Assembly (NCBI GenBank): GCA_033032175.1
Contig: CM065331.1
Location: 9,176,370 to 9,240,369 of the forward strand
Direction of reading: 5' to 3'
Length of the DNA stretch: 64,000 nucleotides
From: Saturnia japonica
Lineage: Eukaryota; Arthropoda; Insecta; Lepidoptera; Saturniidae
Part shown: in pieces, positions 56,243 to 64,000 of the stretch
Position numbering within the stretch: position 1 is the stretch's first letter
Layout: each line of letters opens with the position of its first letter
The notes under the pieces: generated by a model
Seen by the model: only the letters and a program-made list of their open reading frames with translations
Told to the model about the DNA's origin: nothing
The model's database searches: none
Translations under genes and position numbers: made by a program

Positions 56243-56767
56243 ACAAGTTCGTGCGCGACCGTCCTATGTTTATGAGAGACGTTTGCGGGGATAGGTACAA
56301 TAGACGACAACGAGGGCGAATAATGTAGCGGGGAAGAGAAGCGCGTGCAGTTGCGTGACGTAGGCGTGCAAGTCACAGTACACTGAAGTAAACAGTATTA
56401 TATCTTCATACGAACGGCCGAAACGAAATCTAGGTGCGATTACGCGATTTATAACTAATGGCGAAATGAAATATTATTTTTGATTTATTAAATTTTAAGC
56501 AAAAAATGTACATTCCCTTCTTACTACCTCACAATCACTTTTGAAACTGGAAATAAAACCCAAGTAGAAATAATTTTAATTAAATTTCTAGTGCCTAATA
56601 TATATTGGTGAAAAGATAATAATGACATTTTAATATAGCATTATCTTATACGTAAGTAGGTAACCCAAGAAATACAGTCAGAGGGCAGCCCTAGTGCGTG
56701 TTTAACTACCGAGCGGCTGCGGGTAATTACAACGTCCCTCACATGGAACGGTCGCGCACGAACTTGT
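56243..56767. mobile_element. 525-bp MITE next to CDO exon 3
   Basis: Left end ACAAGTTCGTGCGCGACC; the reverse complement of the right end gives the identical 18 bases, followed on both sides by a diverging TATGT/CATGT...GACGTT. No coding capacity and no clear target duplication. Confidence 0.85.
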
Positions 56768-56809
56768 TCGACTGAAGTTCATACTAATATATCAGGATGT
56801 ACTTCGCAG

Positions 56810-56956
56810 GTATACCAGGAATCTTGTCGATGCAGGCAATGGCGCGTTCAACATCATGATCTTGTGTTGGGGACCAGGACATGCTTCCGCTATACATGAC
56901 CACGCAGATTCACATTGCTTCATGAAACTCCTCAGCGGCAGTCTAGAAGAAGTCAG
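56810..56956 (+). CDS. CDO1: Cysteine dioxygenase, third coding exon (iron-binding)
   Basis: Acceptor TTCGCAG (56809), donor GTATTT (56957). It encodes [49 protein letters not shown]. The HxH pair (His110, His112 of this model) gives two of the three iron ligands, and Cys117, at the conserved spacing, is the residue that forms the Cys-Tyr cross-link in animal enzymes. The YTRNLVD segment carries the substrate-binding arginine. The third histidine and the cross-link tyrosine must lie in later exons, which were not found before 64000, so the gene probably continues beyond the window with a large repeat-filled intron. A MITE ends 42 bp before this exon. Confidence 0.95.
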
Positions 56957-56974
56957 GTATTTCTTATCTTTAAT

Positions 56975-57482
56975 ATATACAATTAATAAAATTGAAGTGT
57001 ATGTTTGTAATTTAAAAATTACAGCTTATTACTAAATGCATATGAAGCTTATAAAACTTTTTAATTTTTTTAATCTATCTGTCTGTCTGTTTGTCCCGGG
57101 TAATCTCCGAAACGGATGGACTGATTTTGCAGTAACTTTAACTGGCAGATAGATGATGTTATAAGGAGTAACTTAGACTACTTTTATTTTAGATAAATAA
57201 TTAGGGTTCCTCGTAAATAAAAAAATATAACGAAAAACGATTGTTTTGGACCACTTATATGGCTTAACCATAAGAGATACATCAAATTAATACAATACAT
57301 AATTGTAGATTTTAAAAAGACCTACAAAAAGTCAGCGAGAGCATAGGTTTATCTTCTAAGGAACACTCATAATAATAAACATATTTTACTTTAACCAGAG
57401 GGGGGGGGGGGGGGGGGAGAACGCCATTCTTGCGTGCTCCGGTCGACACCATTCTCTAGTCCATGCGAATGCAGCCGAATCT
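56975..57482 (+). repeat. Family alpha, near-complete plus copy, with a G18 run
   Basis: TTAATAAAATTGAAGTGTAT to CATGCGAATGCAGCCG. Eighteen G residues at 57400-57417 sit where other copies have CCGGGAGCGGGGG. Confidence 0.8.
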
Positions 57483-58159
57483 TTATTTGTCTGAATATAA
57501 TTATTACAGGTCTTAAATTTATAAATATATATGCATCATATTCTGCCATTCGTGGCTTACAAATTGTTAAACAATTGAATTTAAATTAAATTACATAGTC
57601 TTTACAAAAAAAAAAAATTGCTTATTATTAATAATTATAATGGATTATGTAAAAGTATCATTTAAAAAATCATTAATATTGTAATAGCATTTACAATTGA
57701 GTAATTTCTATAAATGCATTCTAAATAAGTCCAAGTTGCTCATAATAACAGTTGCTGATCCGTGCGAATATTTCGCGTACTAAACAATGTAAAACAATCT
57801 AAAGCTGTCATATTAGTAAATCAGATTGGTTATAAATGGCATCTTGAATATTATTTGTAATCATTTTTTTTTTTAATTTGAAAAATAATTTTAAACTATT
57901 CTAAGCTACAATTTTACCGTTACACTATGGTACACAAAAGACGAGAAAAAAATAGCGGTAGACAAGTAAACAGTTGGGAAGATGATTTTTGTTTCCATTT
58001 TAATAATTTAGCTTATTTGTTAAAAATTGTCTTGTAATGTTAATTTTGTACAACCCTAACAGACCGCATGATTACTAAATACCCTATTAGCTGATACGGC
58101 AACGCGACACGCTTCACCGTGCCACCTGGTGTATAGTGGTCGCGATCCGATCCGACACA
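57483..58159. other. Unassigned AT-rich stretch
   Basis: Nothing recognised. Confidence 0.35.
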
Positions 58160-58490
58160 ATCTCAAAAATCAAAATCAAAATAATCTTTATCTAATTTAA
58201 GTCCTGAGAAGGCATTTAGGAACGTCAAAACATTACTGCCGCGCCGGTTCGGACAAACATCCCAGTCATCGAGAAGAATCGGTAAGAAACTCGATCGGGC
58301 TTATCTCTTGTTTTTCCAACTGTACAAGTACTATTATAAAAGGTAAAATAATAATAATTTAGTGGATGTACAGAGAGGGAGTCACTTCCAGACATCACTA
58401 TCATTCACGTAATGATCCACCCTTTAATAACCTTTTCACAGTAAAACCCGCTTGACATGGTCCTTGGACATCTTACTAAGTCTAAAACAA
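58160..58490 (-). mobile_element. LINE 3' end, copy 2
   Basis: Same 3'UTR as 17640-18140: GAAACTCGATCGGG, GGAGTCACTTCCAGA.ATCAC, CACGTAATGATCCAC, CTTGACATGGTCCTT. Only the last codons of the ORF remain. Confidence 0.7.
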
Positions 58491-60254
58491 GTATCACAAT
58501 ACACAATAAAACAATCTATACCTACTATAATATAATAAAGGAAGGAGTTTCTTTGTAATATTAGGTTATAACTCTCAGCTAGCCTTCATTATTGATTTTT
58601 GTTATGTAAGTCGGAAGTGGAAGCCCTCCCGAACTGCTTTATCCGCATGCGCTGGCGTAATGGTTAATGATACGTAAATACAATGTTCTACAAAAATTTT
58701 AGTCTTTAGTATATTTAGAAAAAAGTTCGAGATAGTATATGCCTATCTCTTTTAAATAAGCCAAAATAACGTATTTTGTTTCAAAGATTTATTCAAGATT
58801 AAGAAGTGATTTATGAGCATTATCTTTTAGGCATAGCGTATTAATCCGTATGTTTGGAATTTATTTCACCATCAATAGAATTTTATGAAGATAAACTTTA
58901 GAACGCATAGATTCGTAGATAATGGAAAATTAACTTAATTCAACACTAGGCTCGGGTCTGTCCGGTAAAAATATTGTCTACTCGCTGGTACCCGCGACTT
59001 CGTCTGCTTATTATTGGATATACACAGACTGATCTCGGAACATGACAAACCAAAAAAATCGCCGTTTTTGCGTAATTGAGTAACAAACATTGAAATTTTC
59101 CATTTATTATATTAGTAGGATATTCAAGTAAAATGATTAATCAGTGATTTCTTTTCAATTATACACGAGTGAAACCGCGGAGCATAGATAGTTGTAGCTT
59201 AAAATATTCATAAAAGAATTAGGTATTGTCTCCGCTGAGCGTCTTACATGAGATCCACAAAGCTTTCTTTAGAATTAAAGATTATCAATTTGAATAAGGT
59301 CATAAGTTCATGAGTTCCCTTGTGTATTGTTAGGAAATATATAGATAACAACATGTTATTTAATTAATTAAATAATTTTTACTCGACAGCGAAAAGGAGG
59401 GTTATGTTTTTCGAGCATGTATGTATGTTTCTATGTCACTCTCTGTAGCCTAAACGCCTTGATGGATTTTTGTATGGGAGGTGTAGTTAGATTCATCTTA
59501 ATTGTAGAAGTGATATAGGCTTTAAAATATTGAAGTTCGAGGTCAGGAAATCAAATAAAAAGCAAAAAATAGAAAAAAGATACATACTGGCATGATTTCT
59601 TACGTTCCAAATTTAATTTTATATTTAACAAAAAAAAAATTTTTACAAAGTAGTATAAATATACAATAATTGCTCTTATATAGGCGCAACGGCAACAAAA
59701 ATAATTTCTTTCAAATGTAACACATAATTCTGTTTATCATACGATGTTCGATGTCCTCATATAATTTATCGTAAATATTGAGTATCATTAGTTGAATAAT
59801 ATCGAATTGTTTATATAATTAAATTTTATTATAAAGATAAAACATATTAATCTAAATATTATTAAATTATTAATACATAAATATTGATTGAACTAAAATA
59901 GAAATTTATTATTGTAGTTGCATCAGTTATTTTCGTTCAATTACAGGTCGTATGTATTTGTTATCTGTTTATTCATTTTATCCCGATTATATAGATTTCA
60001 ATTTTTAATTAAAAACTTTACATCAAAGAAGACATTTATTCTAAACACCCATACTTTGCTGTCTCTGAGATATTGTTATAAACTAGCTATACCCGCGACT
60101 GCTTTCGCGTGAACTACTACAGAATGCGTCGGTGATCAAGATAAATAAAAAGTATAATATGCTCTTATTTACTTTGTTGTATGATTTTTTATATATTTAT
60201 AATTATATACTACATTAATTTTATGTTAACGTTGGAAGAGGAAGGCCTAGACCA
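58491..60254. other. Unassigned stretch with short repeat ends
   Basis: Fragments ending in ACCCGCGACTTCGTCTGC (58985) and CTAGCTATACCCGCGACTGC (60082) are typical dispersed-repeat termini. No exon completing the CDO gene was found. Confidence 0.35.
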
Positions 60255-60345
60255 TATATGGGCAACAACCGGCCCGCGGGCCGGCTCCGGCCCCGTTGTA
60301 AGATATAATCCGGCCCGCGAGACATTTTGAAAAAACCCAATAAAA
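60255..60345 (+). repeat. hAT-like terminal segment
   Basis: GGGCAACAACCGGCCCGCGG, GCCGGCTCCGGCCC and later CCGGCCCGCGAGACATTTTG have the CGGCCCGCGGGCC pattern common at ends of animal hAT elements. The opposite end is not seen. Confidence 0.45.
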
Positions 60346-60391
60346 AAAAATATTACATTAGGTACTTATACTCACGAGAGTAACAGTGAAG

Positions 60392-60421
60392 CGGCAAACA
60401 TCCAATCCTTTGATGTTTGCC
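60392..60421. other. Hairpin
   Basis: Perfect 10-bp arms GGCAAACATC and GATGTTTGCC with a 10-base loop. Confidence 0.6.
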
Positions 60422-60589
60422 GCCGCACTCTTTGTTAATCGCCGCCACTCGGCTTGCTCAATCAAATTCTTTGAGGTTTGCCGCCTCACGGGCGACACAT
60501 CAAAAGATTTATTGCTTCTCAATTATTCTAAACTAGTTTATTCCAGATTATTCATTCATTTTGCCTATATAAGCGGGTGGATGGCCCGA

Positions 60590-60640
60590 ACGTTAGTGGA
60601 GTTCCGATTTGGTCACTGTTGCGAACGGACGTGTCGCTCC
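60590..60640 (+). promoter_or_regulatory. Candidate internal (downstream-element) promoter of the Jockey element
   Basis: GGACGTG at about 60627, roughly 30 bases after a possible initiator, resembles the downstream promoter element used by Jockey-type elements. Position by eye; activity inferred. Confidence 0.3.
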
Positions 60641-61218
60641 GTTTTCAATTTTGACCATCACGTGACTTAATTGTTGCGATCTTATATTTGGAATTTATTT
60701 CAAATATATTGTTGCAATTACGACGTAAACCAACTGGTGTCTAACGCTCGCGTGGTAAACCGCACTTTTCGGTGCGTCTTGCTTGTTTTTTTTTTTTGTA
60801 AATCCACGGTTTTGTGGTCACTTGCTGGATACCTGACGGTGCCAACGAAGGCAAGTGGGGCGTGACCCGAGCAGCCCGCTGGTTGTCTCCTTCAGAGGCA
60901 AACAGCCAGACTCGGACGGGCCTGGGAATCTAGGCCTTTGCGGTTATCGCATAGTCTTGCCCCAGGTGTCTCCTGCCAAACCTTCCGATCCTGCACACTC
61001 CATCCCCGGGAACCTGTTTGGGCCTAGCCCGGTTTAATTACCGGTCTGCGTCCTCGGCCCCGGGCTTGTTAGGGCTCCTTAGGGTTGATAGGTCCTTCCT
61101 GTGTGTCATTGCACCTTGACAACAGGTCTCTTGCCGACTCCGATAGTCTTTTAAAATTTTTTGGCGCACCCCCCTGCCCCTAAGGCAGGGAGGCCTTTAA
61201 ATTTAAAATTAAATAAAA

Positions 61219-63111
61219 ATGTCCCACTGTCCTCCCTCTTCTGCCGCCATGGCAAATAACGTTGCCGAACTGGCCACTTGCATAGGCAAGTTGCAAGCCA
61301 GGATGAAAGCGCTGGAGTTTCAATACCAGCGCTATCAAAATTTCGTCGTATTACGGTGTCCCTCTCTAGACGAGGAATACCGTAATCTACCTGAGAACGC
61401 CTGCGTGCGTCGCACCGCTGCGACCGCGACCCGTCATGAGGCCGTTTCAGGTAGCGAGGCGGCCGCTTCAGGTAGCAAGGCGGCCGATGACGTCACGGCC
61501 GCGACCGTTACATCCACTGGCGCCGCGCCAGTCGGCGTCGCGCCCAAACGTCCCGCGCGCAGCGTTACGCGCCTGTCCGCCACGTCATCCGGGGCCATGG
61601 CCGCGCCTACGGCCACGCCTCCTGTCCCGACTAGCCAATCGCGCGGGTCAAGCCCCGCCTCCGTCAGGCGAGGGCCGCGAAATTCGCGGTCACAATCTAG
61701 GGTTACCAAAAATAGTCCGTACGTCCGTCCCGCGCGATCCACGGAAACCGCGTTAAAGACGAAAAATTCGTTTTCGGCCCTTCCGGTCGAACAAGACTCG
61801 CCCGCGAATCCGGATCCATCTCCGGAGATGGATACCGAGAACGACGGCTTCACCGTCGTGGCGTCGCGTAAGCGAACGGCGCGTAGCAGTCCGACTGCTC
61901 AACCGGCGCCTAAGGTAATAGCTAAGGCAGTAGTCAGGGGCGCCGCCGCCCCCGCGTCCTCCCAGCTCCCCGCGCCCGCCGGCGGGAAAAAAGAGCGTGC
62001 CCCACCTCCAATCATAATCCGGGACAAGGCAGCCTGGATGGGAGTCTGCAATGAGATGCGCAGACTCAAACTCGACTACCACAAGGCTAGAAACATAGTC
62101 AACGGGATTTCTATTTCGGTGAGTTCTTCGGAAACTCACCGTAAACTAACCACCCTCCTCCGGCAGAAAGGTCTGCAATTTTATACGTATTCGCTCGCGG
62201 AGGAGCGCGTCCTCCGAGTGGTCATCCGCCGCATTCCGGTGGAGCTCGACCCGTCGGAGGTGTGCTCCTCGCTCAAGGAGCAAAGTTATCCCATCCGGGA
62301 AGTACACCGGATGTACAGTAAAGATAAGCGGCCACTACAAATGGTAGTGGCCATATTGGACCTTTCCCCCGAGGGAAAGGCCATCTTCCAGCTAGAGACG
62401 GTGTGCGGGCTCTCCGGGATTAACGTGGAGCCCCCACACAAAAACCACCAGCCTGCGCAGTGCCACAACTGCCAGCTGTACGGGCACGCTGCCCGTAACT
62501 GTCATTCTCGTCCGCGGTGCGTAAAGTGCCGAGAGAACCATCCCACACGGGAGTGCACGCGCGAGCGTGACTCCGTCGTCCCCCCGAGCTGCGTGTTATG
62601 CGGGGAGGAGGGGCATCCCGCGAATTATCGCGGTTGCCCCAAGGCTCCGCGTACCACGCGGCCACGTACACAGAGGCAGGCGGCACCCCGGGCGGCGCCC
62701 CCCGCCTCAGCCATCAAAGCGCAACCCCTGCTGGCGTCAGGGGAATTTCCCGCGCTGCCGGTCCCGCGCCAGCTCCCGGCCACCGCCGGCCCCTCCGCAC
62801 CCCGCGTGGTGCAACCGCAACCCGTGCGTTCATCGCAGAACGCATGGGGCCCCCGCCGCCCCAATCCACAGCCCCTTATGGCTATGGATATTCCCGCGCC
62901 CCGCGCTCCTGCGCCCCACGCGCCCGCTAACACTGTCGTCAATAGTAACGACCTAATGATACTGCTCACCCGCGAGCACGATATCCGCGAGCTCATCGAA
63001 TACAACGACCATTTGGAGCGCTTCGGTCTCATCAAGACCGCTTGCGCGTTCCCCCGCCTCGTAGAGACACTACAACGTCTCGATCGCGAGGCGAGTAGTA
63101 ATAAAAATTAG
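61219..63111 (+). CDS. Jockey ORF1, gag-like nucleic-acid-binding protein
   Basis: 630 residues. An N-terminal segment (about 11-50: NNVAELATCIGKLQARMKAL, EFQYQRYQNF) looks coiled-coil-forming. An Ala/Ser/Pro-rich linker follows (about 60-270). Residues about 300-410 form the conserved pre-zinc-knuckle region of Jockey gag proteins (ERVLRVVIRRIPVELDPSEV). Three zinc knuckles: C415-C418-H423-C428, C434-C437-H441-C446 and C458-C461-H466-C473. The tail is Pro/Arg-rich and ends in an acidic/helical stretch (LTREHDIRELIEYNDHLERF). The ATG at 61219 is the first in frame; a second at codon 11 is possible. It should coat element RNA. The stop TAG (63109-63111) is in the same frame as ORF2. Confidence 0.93.
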   Translation: MSHCPPSSAAMANNVAELATCIGKLQARMKALEFQYQRYQNFVVLRCPSLDEEYRNLPENACVRRTAATATRHEAVSGSEAAASGSKAADDVTAATVTSTGAAPVGVAPKRPARSVTRLSATSSGAMAAPTATPPVPTSQSRGSSPASVRRGPRNSRSQSRVTKNSPYVRPARSTETALKTKNSFSALPVEQDSPANPDPSPEMDTENDGFTVVASRKRTARSSPTAQPAPKVIAKAVVRGAAAPASSQLPAPAGGKKERAPPPIIIRDKAAWMGVCNEMRRLKLDYHKARNIVNGISISVSSSETHRKLTTLLRQKGLQFYTYSLAEERVLRVVIRRIPVELDPSEVCSSLKEQSYPIREVHRMYSKDKRPLQMVVAILDLSPEGKAIFQLETVCGLSGINVEPPHKNHQPAQCHNCQLYGHAARNCHSRPRCVKCRENHPTRECTRERDSVVPPSCVLCGEEGHPANYRGCPKAPRTTRPRTQRQAAPRAAPPASAIKAQPLLASGEFPALPVPRQLPATAGPSAPRVVQPQPVRSSQNAWGPRRPNPQPLMAMDIPAPRAPAPHAPANTVVNSNDLMILLTREHDIRELIEYNDHLERFGLIKTACAFPRLVETLQRLDREASSNKN

Positions 63112-63120
63112 GGCCTTTCA

Positions 63121-64000
63121 ATGGCTAAGTTTAAACCGAAAGCGTTAAATCTTTCATTTTTTAACGCGCGAAGCCTACTTCCGCAGCGTGATCTCGTCGC
63201 GACCTTTCTTAAAGATCACCAAGTAGATGTTCTTTTAGTGCAGGAGACGCTCTTAAAGCGTGCTAAACGTGATCCAAAAATCGCGAACTACAATATTGTA
63301 AGAAATGACCGGGCCGGCCGCGGGGGCGGCACTCTCATTTATTACAAACGATCGTTATATTGTACGCCGGTAGATCCTCCGATACTTACCAATATGGAAG
63401 TATCCGTGTGTAGACTAGGAATGACCGACCACCCGTCCATAACGTTAGTCTCAGTTTATCTCTCGCCGAGGAAAGAGCCTCTCAGGTCTGACCTAGAAAA
63501 GCTACTTTCGCTCGGTGAATCGGTCATTATAGCGGGTGACCTCAATTGTGGACACACTTCGTTTGGCAATTGGAGAGACTCCAGTAATGGGGTTAAACTC
63601 GAAGAGCTAACGAACGTGCTAAACTTTGATGTCATAGCGCCACCCACTCCCACCGACTTTCAAGACAACTGTATGCCGACAGTGCTTGATGTAGCTCTCA
63701 TTAAAGGTATCGCGCTTCGGTTACGACTCATTCGGGTCGTACACGAGCTCGACTCCGACCACCGTCCGGTCATCATGCAGCTAGGTCAACCAGACGACTC
63801 TAGCCCTCCTTCGGTCCAAGTGGTTGACTATGCCAAGCTAAAACATTATCTTGCGGACAGGCCGTCCTCGTCCAACTTAGATAGGATCCCGGACGTATTG
63901 GGGTCCGTTGCGGACGTAGATCTCGCGATCGATTCCCTGGTCGACCACCTGCAGGCCGGCATCGGAGAGGCCTCGAGAGAGGTCGAAGAGGCGAGCGATC
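63121..64000 (+). CDS. Jockey ORF2, N-terminal endonuclease (partial, window edge)
   Basis: ATG nine bases after the ORF1 stop, open to the window edge (293 codons). It is an apurinic-endonuclease-like domain: SFFNARSLLPQR, LLVQET (Glu), RGGGTLIYY, SVYLSPRKEP, IIAGDLNCGHTSFGN (Asp/Asn pair), PTPTDFQDN...TVLDVALI and ELDSDHRPVIM (the SDH motif). All expected active-site motifs are present, unlike copy 1. The reverse-transcriptase domain lies beyond the window. The enzyme nicks target DNA for primed reverse transcription. Confidence 0.93.
   Translation, partial: MAKFKPKALNLSFFNARSLLPQRDLVATFLKDHQVDVLLVQETLLKRAKRDPKIANYNIVRNDRAGRGGGTLIYYKRSLYCTPVDPPILTNMEVSVCRLGMTDHPSITLVSVYLSPRKEPLRSDLEKLLSLGESVIIAGDLNCGHTSFGNWRDSSNGVKLEELTNVLNFDVIAPPTPTDFQDNCMPTVLDVALIKGIALRLRLIRVVHELDSDHRPVIMQLGQPDDSSPPSVQVVDYAKLKHYLADRPSSSNLDRIPDVLGSVADVDLAIDSLVDHLQAGIGEASREVEEASD

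Larger units (their letters stand above)
60598..64000 (+). mobile_element. Jockey-clade non-LTR retrotransposon, copy 2 (5' part intact, runs off the window)
   Basis: A GC-rich 5'UTR of about 620 bp, a complete ORF1 and the start of ORF2. The 5' boundary is approximate: the change from AT-rich DNA and a candidate internal promoter (GTTAGTGG at about 60596 with GGACGTG about 33 bp downstream) suggest a start near 60598. No coding defect is seen up to 64000. Confidence 0.85.

Overview
The window is eukaryotic, AT-rich and dominated by transposable elements. The repeat content points to an insect, most likely a moth or butterfly (inference). It has many LINE 3' ends of types common in Lepidoptera, tRNA-derived SINEs, a Jockey-clade element, Tc1, mariner, pogo-like and PIF/Harbinger DNA elements, and short MITEs. 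Only two host genes can be supported. No bacterial-type operons, rRNA genes or CRISPR arrays are visible.

Layout. 1-7.5 kb: two near-identical tandem copies (offset 4,006 bp) of a composite repeat holding a decayed LINE reverse-transcriptase end and an LTR-retrotransposon pol remnant. Between them lies one apparent host exon on the minus strand (RNF113/Cwc24-like N-terminus). 7.7-11.5 kb: a 5'-truncated Jockey copy with at least three internal deletions. 11.4-12.8 kb: an ORF with a 21-residue repeat converging on a truncated, intron-containing HARBI1-type transposase gene. 13.1-15.4 kb: a third, shorter copy of the composite repeat. 15.4-49 kb: layered dispersed repeats, LINE 3' ends, SINEs, two Tc1-like elements, a pogo-like element with intact inverted repeats, a mariner relic, a deleted Gypsy element nested in an RTE-like LINE, a 94-bp tandem array and several MITEs.

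50.1-57 kb: three exons of a cysteine dioxygenase gene (plus strand, phases consistent across both introns, iron-ligand histidines and the cross-link cysteine visible). The last part of the gene is not in the window. The introns are filled with repeats, and a 525-bp MITE ends 42 bp before the third coding exon. 58-60.5 kb: more LINE, hAT-like and unassigned DNA. 60.6-64 kb: the 5' half of an apparently intact Jockey element (5'UTR, complete gag-like ORF1, and ORF2 endonuclease running off the window). It is the close relative of the broken copy at 7.7 kb.

The coding content does not form a pathway. The main story is mobile-element turnover around two host genes. The most unusual points are the mosaic tandem repeat, the Jockey ORF1/ORF2 junction (same frame, one stop codon), the nested and deleted elements that can be dated relative to each other, and the MITE beside a CDO splice site. 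All assignments rest on reading translated motifs by eye; no database search was run.
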